This document shows, in pieces, positions 33,521 through 42,230 of a DNA stretch of 64,000 nucleotides; the first letter of the stretch is position 1, and the number at the start of each line of letters is the position of its first letter. The DNA lies in NCBI RefSeq assembly GCF_000716875.1, contig NZ_JNWQ01000027.1:1-64000 (forward strand), in the 5' to 3' direction. A program made the position numbers and the translations under genes. The notes under the pieces were generated by a model. It made no database searches. It saw only the letters and a program-made list of their open reading frames with translations, and was not told the origin of the DNA. Source of the DNA: Streptomyces novaecaesareae (GTDB lineage: Bacteria > Actinomycetota > Actinomycetes > Streptomycetales > Streptomycetaceae).

Positions 33521-35013
33521 CGCTGTATCAGGAACTGCTCGGCGTCGCCCGGCGCCGGCCCGAGGCGACGGCCGTGGTGTCCTACGACGGCACCGCGGTC
33601 TCCTACGGCCGGCTCGTCGAGACCGCCGACGCGATCGCCGACACGATCGCCGACGCCATCGCCGATCAGCTCGGTGCCGAGCAGCTCGACGGCGGCCGGC
33701 TCGGCTCCGTGCTCGGCCTGGCGCTGGACGATCCCGTCACCTTCGTCGCCGCCTACTTCGCCGCCGCCAAGGTGCGGTCGGTCATCGTGCTGCTGGACGG
33801 CAGGGCGACACCCGAGGAGACGGCGCGCCTCGCGGCCAAGTTCGACCTGGACGCGGTGCTGCGCGACGGCCCCGGCGGCATCGGCTCCGTCCTGGCGGAG
33901 CCGACCGTACGAGGCCGCGCCACGGCGCCCGCCGCGAGGCCGCCCCACGCGTACCTGCCCACCGACTTCGTCGTGCACTGCACCTCGGGCTCGACCGGTG
34001 AGCCCAAGGGGATCGTGATGAGCCAGGCGGCCGTCCTGGAGCGGGTCGACTCCTGGGCGGGCAAGGGCGGCCTGGGGCCCTCGGACGTGGTGCTGTGCGC
34101 GCTGCCGCTCTGGCACGGCCACGGCATCGACGTGCTGACGCTGCCCAGCCTGCTGCGCGGGGCCACGGTCGTCTTCACCCGCGGCTCGCACCTGACCGGC
34201 CGCGGCCTGGCCCGCGCCGTCGCCGACCACGCGGTGACCGTCGTCAGCGGCCTGCCGGTGATGTACCAGATGCTCGTCGCGGCCGACGGGGTCGACCCGT
34301 CGATGCTGCGCTCCCTGCGGCTCGCCCTCACCGGCAGCGCCCCCATCGCCGCCGACACCCAGGCGCGCTTCGGCGAACGGTTCGGCCTGCCGCTGCGCCA
34401 GGGCTACGGGCTGGGCGAGATCGGCACCATCACCTACGACGCCGACGACGCGGGACCGGGCACGATCGGGCTGCCGCTGCCGGGGATCGAGTGGCAGCTG
34501 GAGCCGGTGGACGCCTTCGACGCGCCCGACGGCGAGGAGCAGGTCTGCGAACTCCTGGTGCGCGGACCGGCGATGGCCCGCGGGTACTACCGGGACCCGG
34601 AGGCGGAGTCGGCGATGTTCGTGGACGGCTGGCTGCGCACCCACGACCTCGTCGTGGCGCGGCCGGAGGGCTGGTACATCCGCGGGCGCAAGTCCACCTT
34701 CATCAACGTCACCGGCAACAAGGTCGCGCCGATCGAGGTCGAGACGGCGCTGCGCAGGTGCGAGGGCGTCATCGACTGCGGGGTCGTCGGGCTGCCCGAC
34801 GGGGAGGGCGGCGAACTCGTCGCCGCGCTGGTCGTGGCCGAGCCGTGGTGCGATCCGGAGTCGGTCCGCCGGCAGGCGGGCGCGCACCTGCTCCCGTACC
34901 AGCTGCCCCAGCGGTACGGGTTCGCCGCCGCGCTGCCGCGCACCCCGGTCGGGAAGATCGACTACGAGGCGGTCAAGCGCGCCCTCCAAGGCGAGGGGGT
35001 GCTCGCGGTATGA
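33517..35013 (+). CDS. AMP-forming acyl/aminoacyl ligase
   Basis: A 498-residue stand-alone adenylate-forming enzyme (ANL superfamily). It has the P-loop-like HCTSGSTGEPKGIVMS (about residues 155-170), YGLGEIG (A5 region), VDGWLRTHDL (A7), NVTGNKVAPIEVE (A8) and C-terminal lysine PVGKIDYEAVKR (A10). It carries no carrier domain, so it probably loads CoA or the free-standing carrier protein at 41916. The substrate pocket does not read as a known amino-acid code. Residues 30-50 contain a short IADTIADAIADQ repeat. ATGA overlap with the CarB-like gene. Confidence 0.87.
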   Translation: MTLYQELLGVARRRPEATAVVSYDGTAVSYGRLVETADAIADTIADAIADQLGAEQLDGGRLGSVLGLALDDPVTFVAAYFAAAKVRSVIVLLDGRATPEETARLAAKFDLDAVLRDGPGGIGSVLAEPTVRGRATAPAARPPHAYLPTDFVVHCTSGSTGEPKGIVMSQAAVLERVDSWAGKGGLGPSDVVLCALPLWHGHGIDVLTLPSLLRGATVVFTRGSHLTGRGLARAVADHAVTVVSGLPVMYQMLVAADGVDPSMLRSLRLALTGSAPIAADTQARFGERFGLPLRQGYGLGEIGTITYDADDAGPGTIGLPLPGIEWQLEPVDAFDAPDGEEQVCELLVRGPAMARGYYRDPEAESAMFVDGWLRTHDLVVARPEGWYIRGRKSTFINVTGNKVAPIEVETALRRCEGVIDCGVVGLPDGEGGELVAALVVAEPWCDPESVRRQAGAHLLPYQLPQRYGFAAALPRTPVGKIDYEAVKRALQGEGVLAV

Positions 35014-38000
35014 CGACCGTGGAAGCCGCCGGCCTTCGACGTCCGGCCACCGGGAGCGAACGGGCCGCGCGGGTCGCCGTCGAGTGGTGCGGCCGGTCGA
35101 TGACGTACGCGCAGCTGGAGGCCGCCGTCGCCGCCCTGGCCGAACGGCTCGCCGCGGCCGGCGTGGCCGGGGCGAGCGTCCTGGTGATGGGCCCGCTGTC
35201 GCCCGCCTACCTGGTCGGGCTGCAGGCCGCCTGGCGGGCCGGCGCGGTGCCCGTACCGGTGGACGCCGGACTGACCGCGCAGCAGTACGGCTGGCTCGAA
35301 GAGCGCAGCTGCCCCGCCGCGGTGGTCAGCCACGACGCCACCCCGGCCGACCAGTACCGGGGGGCGAGCGCGGGAGTGACCGAGATCGTCCTCGACTCCG
35401 CCACCGGCGCGGTCCTCCTCGAATCCGCCCCGCACACCGCAGGGCGGGCCCGGCGGTTCCAGGACCCGGACGCCGGCTATGTGATCCCCACCTCCGGCTC
35501 GACCGGGGAACCGAAGGCCATCGTCGGCAGCCGCCGCGGCCTGGACCTCTTCCTCCACTGGTTCCGCGAGGAGTTCGGGCTCACCGAGGCGGACCGGTGC
35601 GCCGCCGTCACCCGGGTGAACTTCGACCCCTCGCTGCGGGAACTGCTCGGCGTGCTCGGCGCTGGCGGCGTGCTGTCGCTGCCGCCCGTCGACGCGCAGC
35701 TCGACCTGCCGGCCCTGGCCGACCACCTCGCCGACAGCGACCCGACGGTGGCCTTCCTCGTCCCGTCCATCGCGACCCGGCTGGCCGAGGAACCGCGGCT
35801 CGGGACGGGCGCACTGCCCCGCCTGCGGCTGATCTTCTTCGCCGGCGAGGTCCTCGGCCGGCGGGTGGTGGAGCAGTGGACCGCCATCGCGCCCGGCGCC
35901 GAGACCGTCAACCTGTACGGCCAGACCGAGGCGACGCTCGCGCAGCTCTACCGGCGCGACGTCCAGCAACTCGACCACGACGACTCGCAGTCGATACCCG
36001 TCGGGGTGCCGCGCCCCGGCATCGAGGTCGCCCTGCGCGACCCCGACGACACCGGGGTCGGCGAGGTGCTCGTCACCTCGCCGGCGCCCGCGCTCGGCCT
36101 GCTGGACGCCGGCACCGGCGACCGGCACCGCACGACCGCGTTCCCCGTCCCGCTGCCGACCGGCGACCTCGGCCGCCGCACCGAGGACGGCGCCCTGGTG
36201 ATCGTCGGCCGGAGCGGCAACGACCTCAAGTTCGGCGGCCGGAGGGTCTCCTTCCAGCCCCTGATCGACGACGTCGAGGCGCTGCCCGGGGTCCGGCAGT
36301 GCGTGGTCGTCGACCACGGGGGCCCGCAGCTCTTCGTCACCACCGTGCCGGGCGCGGCTCCCGCCGAGGACCTGCTGCGCGCCACCGTCCACGGGCTCGG
36401 CCGCGGCCGGCGGCTGCCGCGGTTCACCCTGCAGCTGCGGGCGGACCTGCCGATGCTGCGCAGCGGCAAGGTGGACCGGCGGGCCCTGCTGGCCTCCCTG
36501 GACCGGCTCGCCGCCGCGCCGGCCGACGAACCCGCCGACGCCGCCGGGCACGAGGTCGAGCGGCACCTGCACGCCCTGCTGGGCACCGACGAGGGCACCG
36601 CCGGCCTGGTCGACGCCGGGGTCTCCTCGCTGGACATGCTCGCCGCCGTGTCGAGCGTCAACCGCGTCTACGGGGTGCGCCTGACCGTCGCGGAGTCCTT
36701 CGGCCTGCGCGACGTCCCCGCCCTGGCCCGCGAGATCGAGCGCAGGCGCCGTCCGACCGGCCCCGGCGTCGATGCCGCCGCGGCCGCGGCCCCTCGCCGG
36801 GCTACGACGACGGCGCCCGACCGCTACCCGCTGTCCTCCCGTCAACTGGCCTACATGTGGGTCTGCATGGCGGGCGGCAACGCGAACTGGTGCAACATCT
36901 CCCGGGAGATCCCCGTCGCCCGCCGGCTCGCCGGGGCGGAGCTCGGCGAGGCGCTCGGGCGGCTGCTCGCCCGGCACGACGCGCTGGGGCTGGCGCTCGC
37001 CCCGGACTGGCAGGAACAGACCTGGACGGCTCCGGAGGAACTGTCCTGCGCCGTCCGCGAGGTGGACACCGACGCCGGGACGGACACCCCGGCCTTCCGC
37101 GAATGCGTGCAGGCCACCCGGACCGAGCTGGTCGCCGAGCCGATCGACCCCGAGGCCGCGCCGGCGATCCGGGTCGCGCTCGTCCGGGGGAGCACCGGCA
37201 GTTCGGTCGTCCTGGTGGCGCACCACCTGTTCGTGGACGGGCTGGGTCTGGACGTGCTGGCCGGCGAGCTGCGGGCCGCGCTGTCCGGCGGCCCGGACCC
37301 GGACGACGGCCGGGACACCGGCGAGGACCGGGACCGCGGCGACGGCCGGGACACCGGCGGCTACCGGGCGTTCTGCCTGGCGACGGCCCGGGAGGAGGAG
37401 CCGGGCCCGGCCGCCGCGTACTGGCGCAGCCTGCTGGACGGCGCCACCCAGGTCGAACTGCCCGAGGCCACCGGGCCCGGCGGGGAACAGGGCGAACTGC
37501 TCTCCCTCCCGCTCGGCGCCGTGTGCACCCGCCGGATCCACACGATCGCGCAGGAGTCGGGCGTCTCCGCGTTCACCGTCGTCCTGGCGGCCTTCGAGCG
37601 GGCCGTCGCCGACACCTTCGGCCTCGACCGCCCCTCCGTCATCGTGGTGAGCCAGAACCGCGGCGAGAGCGATGCCGCCGTCGTCGGGAACTTCACCACC
37701 AGCCTGATCGTGCGCGGACCGGGCGCACCCTCGCTGCGGGAGAACATCGACGCCATGGCGAGCCAGCTCGCCGACGGGACGCGGTACGGCGACTGGGAGT
37801 TCGACCAGCGCATCGCCGACCTGGGGCTGGGCGGGACGAACCGCTTCCCGCTGTCCACGGTCCTGTTCAACCAGCGGCCGATGCCGCGGGACCTGCGGGC
37901 CCGCGACCTGGGGGCCTGGAGCCCGCGGGCACTCGGCCGTGCACTGCGCTACCAGCTGCAGGGGGAACTCCAGATGTCCGGGCCCGAGATGGTCATGACG

Positions 38001-38102
38001 TACTACTACCGCAGGGGAATCTCCGGCGCCGACGAGATCGGACGGGTGCACCGCGGACTGCTGCGGGCGATCCGCGCCGGCCAGGAGGCGAGCCGTGACT
38101 GA
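35010..38102 (+). CDS. NRPS, A-PCP-C
   Basis: A 1030-residue nonribosomal peptide synthetase. The adenylation domain (about 10-505) has TSGSTGEPKAIVGS and LYGQTEATLAQLY. The carrier has attachment Ser540 (DAGVSSLDML), and the condensation domain (about 605-1030) has HHLFVDG (His738-His739...Asp743-Gly744). The A-domain pocket residues I read (D-P-R-L-F-A-L-L-A) match no code I know, so the building block is undefined. Having A first and C last means it starts a chain and hands it to the next protein. It shares ATGA with the ligase gene and overlaps the next NRPS by 8 bases. Confidence 0.92.
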   Translation: MTTVEAAGLRRPATGSERAARVAVEWCGRSMTYAQLEAAVAALAERLAAAGVAGASVLVMGPLSPAYLVGLQAAWRAGAVPVPVDAGLTAQQYGWLEERSCPAAVVSHDATPADQYRGASAGVTEIVLDSATGAVLLESAPHTAGRARRFQDPDAGYVIPTSGSTGEPKAIVGSRRGLDLFLHWFREEFGLTEADRCAAVTRVNFDPSLRELLGVLGAGGVLSLPPVDAQLDLPALADHLADSDPTVAFLVPSIATRLAEEPRLGTGALPRLRLIFFAGEVLGRRVVEQWTAIAPGAETVNLYGQTEATLAQLYRRDVQQLDHDDSQSIPVGVPRPGIEVALRDPDDTGVGEVLVTSPAPALGLLDAGTGDRHRTTAFPVPLPTGDLGRRTEDGALVIVGRSGNDLKFGGRRVSFQPLIDDVEALPGVRQCVVVDHGGPQLFVTTVPGAAPAEDLLRATVHGLGRGRRLPRFTLQLRADLPMLRSGKVDRRALLASLDRLAAAPADEPADAAGHEVERHLHALLGTDEGTAGLVDAGVSSLDMLAAVSSVNRVYGVRLTVAESFGLRDVPALAREIERRRRPTGPGVDAAAAAAPRRATTTAPDRYPLSSRQLAYMWVCMAGGNANWCNISREIPVARRLAGAELGEALGRLLARHDALGLALAPDWQEQTWTAPEELSCAVREVDTDAGTDTPAFRECVQATRTELVAEPIDPEAAPAIRVALVRGSTGSSVVLVAHHLFVDGLGLDVLAGELRAALSGGPDPDDGRDTGEDRDRGDGRDTGGYRAFCLATAREEEPGPAAAYWRSLLDGATQVELPEATGPGGEQGELLSLPLGAVCTRRIHTIAQESGVSAFTVVLAAFERAVADTFGLDRPSVIVVSQNRGESDAAVVGNFTTSLIVRGPGAPSLRENIDAMASQLADGTRYGDWEFDQRIADLGLGGTNRFPLSTVLFNQRPMPRDLRARDLGAWSPRALGRALRYQLQGELQMSGPEMVMTYYYRRGISGADEIGRVHRGLLRAIRAGQEASRD

Positions 38103-41100
38103 ACACGTCGGGACCACCGCCGGGACGACCGCCGAGACGGCGGCGGCGTCGGACCACGGGCTCGGACCGCTCCAGCGCGCCTACCTGGTCGGCGACCAGG
38201 ACGGGCTCGAACTGCGCGGCCCGGCCCGCTACTACCTCGCCTGCGAGCTGCCGGTGTCCGCCGTGGACTCCCTCCAGCAGCGCCTGGACCGGCTGGTGCG
38301 GGAGGCCCCGATCCTGCGCACCCGCGTCGGGGCCGACCTGACCCGGACACCGGTCGCCGGGGACCCCGTCGTCCCGGTCACCGTGCTGGACGCGACGGAG
38401 GCCGCCTTCGACACCGTCGACGGCGGCGTCCGGGACGAATTCCGCTCGGACACCCTGGAGTTCGACGCCTGGCCCCAGCTGCGGGTCACCGTGGTGCGTT
38501 CGGACCGGCGGGCCCGGATCCACCTCGTCTACGCGCTCTGGCTGATGGACGCCGCCTCCCTCGCCCGGTTCCTGCGGGCGCTGGCCGGCGACACCGACGG
38601 CGAGCCGGCCGCCCCCGTGCCCGCCCCGCCGACCGGCCGACGGCGGGAGCGGGACGAACGCTACTGGCGCAAGGTGGCGCCGACGCTGCCGGAGACCGTC
38701 GAGGCACCGCTGCGCCCCGACTGGCGGCACGCGGGCCGGGCCGTGACGCACCGGATGCTGCACCTCGACCGCCCCACCGCGGAGGCGGTCACCCGGCAGG
38801 CCAAGGAGCACGGCCTGACCGTCCCGATGGTCCTCCTCACCGTGTACGGGGCGCTCCTCGGCGCCGTCGGCGGCGGCCGGCCGCACACCGTCACCCTGGT
38901 GCGCTCCCAGCAGGACCCGGACGCGGGCGACGGGCAGCTCGGCAACCACGGGACCCCGCTCCCGGTGGCGGTGCCGGCGGCCGAGGGGCGCGACTTCGTC
39001 TCGCTCGCACGGGAGGTGCAGGGCCGCGTCCTGGAACAGTCGCTGCACTCCTCGCTCAGCGGCCCCGAGATCGCCCGCCTGGCCGACCCGGCCGGCGACC
39101 GCCGCCGGCTGCTGTACCCGTTCGCGTTCACCGCGACCGAACTGGACACGCCGCGGGAGGCGGAGCTCGGCCTGCTGCGGGACTGGGACACCCTGCACCT
39201 GCGGGTCCCGCAGGTCCTGTTGGACCACCAGGTCGGCGTGGACCGCGACGGCACCATCCGCCTCGGCTTCGACTGGCGCACCGACGCGTTCGACGAGGGC
39301 TTCCTCGACGACTTCGTCGAGCAGTACGCCCGGGCGGTCGACCGGCTGGCGGCCGAGGGCGCCGACTGGACCGACCCGGCGCTCACGCAGGCGCCCGCGC
39401 CCCCGGCGGCCGAGCCCGCCCGCCCCGCGCAGCACCGCGGCGCGACGCTGCAGCAACGCGTGCTGGAGACCGTCGACCGGATGCCCGAGGCTCCGGCGGT
39501 CCGGGACGGCGACGGGGTGCTGACCTACGCCGAACTGGCCGACGCCGCCGCCGAGGTCGCGCGGCGGCTGACGACCGCGGGCGCCACCGTCGGCGACCAC
39601 GTCGCGATCCACCTGCCGCGCGGCCGCGGCCAGGTCGTGGCGATCCTCGGCGCGCTGCTCGCCGGCTGCGTGTACATCCCGCTGGACTGGAGCCTGCCCC
39701 CGGGCCGGCTCGACCGGATCACCCGCCAGGCCCGGCTGCGCTTCGCGGTGACCGCGGACGAAGGGTCCGTCGCGGACGGCTGGCAGCAGCGTGGAGTACG
39801 GACGATCGCCGTGCCCACGGCGGCTGCCACGGCGGCCCCGACGGCGGCCCCGGCGGCGCCAGGGGAGCGCCGACTGCCGGACCGCGGCGCGCCGGACGTC
39901 GCCTACGTCATCTTCACCTCCGGGTCCACCGGGGAGCCGAAGGGCGTGGTCATCCGCCACCACGCCGTGCTCAACACCGTCGACGCGGTCAACGACCTGA
40001 TCAAGCTCGGGCCGTCCGACAGCGTGCTCTCGGTGTCCTCGATCGGCTTCGACCTGTCGGTGTACGACATCTTCGGCCCGCTGCTCGTCGGCGCCGCGGT
40101 GGTCATGCTGCCGGAGGACACCGCGCGTACCCCGTCGGCCTGGACGAGGACCGTCACGGAGCACGCGGTGACGGTCTGGAACTCGGCCCCGGCGCTGGCC
40201 GCGCTGCTCGCGGAGGAGGGCGGCGCCCTGCCGTCGATCCGCTCCTACCTGCTGAGCGGGGACTGGATCCCGCTGAACCTCCCCGCCGGGCTGGAGCGGC
40301 TGTCCGCCGGGGCGGAGGTGATCAGCCTGGGCGGCGCGACCGAGGGCTCGATCTGGTCGATCCACCACCGGATCGCGCCGGCCGACCGCACCGGCCGGTC
40401 GATCCCCTACGGGAAGCCGCTGGCCGGCCAGGACATCCTGGTGCTGGACGCCCGGCGAGGGGTGTGCCAGGACTGGCACATCGGCGAGATCCACATCGCG
40501 GGCGACGGCGTCGCCGACGGGTACCTGAACGACCCGCAGCGCACCGCGGAGGCGTTCGTCGACGACCCGCGGCACGGCTGGATCTACCGCACCGGCGACC
40601 GCGGCCGCCGCGGCCCGGACGGCGTGGTGGAGTTCCTCGGCCGGGCCGACACCCAGGTCAAGGTCAACGGCTACCGGGTCGAGCTGGGCGAGATCGAGGC
40701 ACAGCTCAACGCCATGGACCACGTGGGCCGCAGCGCCGCGTGCGTCCCGCAGGACGGCGGCGGCGTCCTCGCCTACGTCACCCTCGCCGCCGACGCCCCC
40801 GCCGACTGGCGCGAGCGCAGCATCGCCGCGCTGCGCGACCAACTGCCGTCCTACATGGTCCCGTTCGCGCTCGTCGACCTGGACGAGATCCCGCTGACCG
40901 CCAACGGCAAGGTCGACCACCGCCGGCTGCGCACGGCGGCGCCGCCGCCCGGGGCACCGGCCGCGGCCGCCGCGCCGCTCGACCGGGGGCCGCACACCCA
41001 GGAGGTGGCGGCCTGCTGGACGGAGCTGCTGGGCCGGCCGCCCGGAACGGAGGGGTTCTTCGAGTCCGGCGGCTCCTCCCTCGACGCGATCCGGCTGCTG

Positions 41101-41925
41101 TCGATGCTGCGCGGCAGGTTCGGCTACGACATCGCGTTCGGACGCTTCCTCGCGGACCCGACGGTGACCGGCCTGGCCCGGCTGTGCCGGACCGGACACG
41201 GCTCTTCGAGCGAGGCGGTGTGGAGCTTCACCCCGCGCCCGGTGGCCCGGCCGCGCGGCCGGGTGATCGTCTTCCCGCCGGTCGGCGGGGGCGTCGCCTG
41301 CTACGCCGGGCTGGTCCGGAGCCTGCCGGGCGACCTCGACGTCCACCTGCTCGGATTCGACCGGCCCTTCGACGCGGCCGCGGCCCCGACGCTGGCGGCA
41401 GCCGCGGAGCTCTGCCTGCGCCACCTGGAGGCACGGATCGACGACCCGGGCGTCCCGTGCGTCTTGGTCGGCTGGTCGTTCGGCGGTGCGCTCGCCGTCG
41501 AGGCCGCGCGGGCGTCCTCGTTCCCGGTCAGCCGGGTCGTCGTGCTCGACACCCCGGTGTCGGCGGCGGCGCGCCACTGCGCGGACTCCGACGGGGCGAT
41601 GGTGTCCGCGTTCGTCGAGGACATCCGTCGGGCGGGCGGAGTGGTGGCGTCGGAGCGGGACGTGGACACCGACCCGGCCCTGCACCGGAGGTTCGAGGTG
41701 TACCGGCAGAACATGCTGCTGCTGCGCGACTGGCAGCCGGGCCGGGTGCCGGCCCCGCTGGTCCAGTTCCGGGCCGGCGAACGGCCCGCCGAGCCGGACC
41801 CGCAGGCCTGGCGGGAGTGGGCGCCGACGGTGCGCACCGTCGCGCTGACGGGCGGGCACTTCGACGTGTTCGAGCCGGAGAACGTACGGCGGGTCCAGGA
41901 CGAGATCGAGGGCGGATGGCAGTGA
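38095..41925 (+). CDS. NRPS, Cy-A(Cys)-PCP-TE
   Basis: A 1276-residue synthetase starting at GTG 38095 (SD AGGAGG). Residues about 20-430 are a heterocyclisation-type domain (VREAPILRTRV, VLLDHQVGVD), but its DxxxxDxxS motif reads ALWLMDAAS (147-155), lacking the first Asp. The A domain (about 445-945; FTSGSTGEPKGV) has pocket residues D-L-Y-N-L-S-L-I-W, the cysteine code. Carrier Ser995 (ESGGSSLDAI) and a type I thioesterase with GWSFGG (Ser1128) complete it. It would add Cys to the chain from the A-PCP-C protein and release it. Whether a thiazoline forms is uncertain given the missing Asp. Confidence 0.93.
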   Translation: MTEHVGTTAGTTAETAAASDHGLGPLQRAYLVGDQDGLELRGPARYYLACELPVSAVDSLQQRLDRLVREAPILRTRVGADLTRTPVAGDPVVPVTVLDATEAAFDTVDGGVRDEFRSDTLEFDAWPQLRVTVVRSDRRARIHLVYALWLMDAASLARFLRALAGDTDGEPAAPVPAPPTGRRRERDERYWRKVAPTLPETVEAPLRPDWRHAGRAVTHRMLHLDRPTAEAVTRQAKEHGLTVPMVLLTVYGALLGAVGGGRPHTVTLVRSQQDPDAGDGQLGNHGTPLPVAVPAAEGRDFVSLAREVQGRVLEQSLHSSLSGPEIARLADPAGDRRRLLYPFAFTATELDTPREAELGLLRDWDTLHLRVPQVLLDHQVGVDRDGTIRLGFDWRTDAFDEGFLDDFVEQYARAVDRLAAEGADWTDPALTQAPAPPAAEPARPAQHRGATLQQRVLETVDRMPEAPAVRDGDGVLTYAELADAAAEVARRLTTAGATVGDHVAIHLPRGRGQVVAILGALLAGCVYIPLDWSLPPGRLDRITRQARLRFAVTADEGSVADGWQQRGVRTIAVPTAAATAAPTAAPAAPGERRLPDRGAPDVAYVIFTSGSTGEPKGVVIRHHAVLNTVDAVNDLIKLGPSDSVLSVSSIGFDLSVYDIFGPLLVGAAVVMLPEDTARTPSAWTRTVTEHAVTVWNSAPALAALLAEEGGALPSIRSYLLSGDWIPLNLPAGLERLSAGAEVISLGGATEGSIWSIHHRIAPADRTGRSIPYGKPLAGQDILVLDARRGVCQDWHIGEIHIAGDGVADGYLNDPQRTAEAFVDDPRHGWIYRTGDRGRRGPDGVVEFLGRADTQVKVNGYRVELGEIEAQLNAMDHVGRSAACVPQDGGGVLAYVTLAADAPADWRERSIAALRDQLPSYMVPFALVDLDEIPLTANGKVDHRRLRTAAPPPGAPAAAAAPLDRGPHTQEVAACWTELLGRPPGTEGFFESGGSSLDAIRLLSMLRGRFGYDIAFGRFLADPTVTGLARLCRTGHGSSSEAVWSFTPRPVARPRGRVIVFPPVGGGVACYAGLVRSLPGDLDVHLLGFDRPFDAAAAPTLAAAAELCLRHLEARIDDPGVPCVLVGWSFGGALAVEAARASSFPVSRVVVLDTPVSAAARHCADSDGAMVSAFVEDIRRAGGVVASERDVDTDPALHRRFEVYRQNMLLLRDWQPGRVPAPLVQFRAGERPAEPDPQAWREWAPTVRTVALTGGHFDVFEPENVRRVQDEIEGGWQ

Positions 41926-42230
41926 ACGAACCGAACGTGATCAGCACGATCATCGGTCAACTGGCGGGACAGGGCTACGGGATAGGTCCCGAGGAGTATG
42001 AGGCGGACCTCGTCGGCGCCGGGGTCAACTCCGTGAACCTGGTCCGGCTGCTGTCCGTCCTGGAGGAGCAGTTCGACGTCGAGTTCGCCGTGGCCGAGCT
42101 CTTCCGCGAGCCGGTGACCGTCGCCCGCCTCGCCGCGGAGATCAACGCGCAGATCAACGCGCAGATCAACGCGCAGATCAACGCGCAGATCGACTCGCAG
42201 GTCGACGCACAGCGGGCGGTGGGCAGGTGA
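41916..42230 (+). CDS. Stand-alone acyl/peptidyl carrier protein with repeat tail
   Basis: A 104-residue carrier protein. The four-helix carrier core has the 4'-phosphopantetheine Ser in GAGVNSVNLVRLLSVLEEQF (motif G-V-N-S), about residue 36. Residues 76-99 are six tetrapeptides (I/V)(N/D)(A/S)Q encoded by a 12-bp tandem repeat, extending the last helix. Its ATG lies inside the NRPS end (10-base overlap) and its stop overlaps the next gene (GTGA), so all three are coupled. It likely carries the substrate of the neighbouring flavoenzyme or of the ligase at 33517. Confidence 0.88.
   Translation: MAVNEPNVISTIIGQLAGQGYGIGPEEYEADLVGAGVNSVNLVRLLSVLEEQFDVEFAVAELFREPVTVARLAAEINAQINAQINAQINAQIDSQVDAQRAVGR
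42141..42212 (+). repeat. 12-bp coding tandem repeat in the carrier-protein gene
   Basis: Six units: four identical copies of ATCAACGCGCAG (42141-42188), then two diverged ones (ATCGACTCGCAG, GTCGACGCACAG). They translate to INAQ four times, IDSQ and VDAQ. The identical copies indicate recent expansion. Confidence 0.97.

Noticed and set aside
37993-41859. A 1288-codon open frame on the minus strand across the second NRPS, and a 1051-codon one across the first (34962-38117).
   Set aside because: They are shadows of real plus-strand NRPS genes in high-GC DNA. Their translations are Arg/Gly/Val/Asp-rich and carry no domains.
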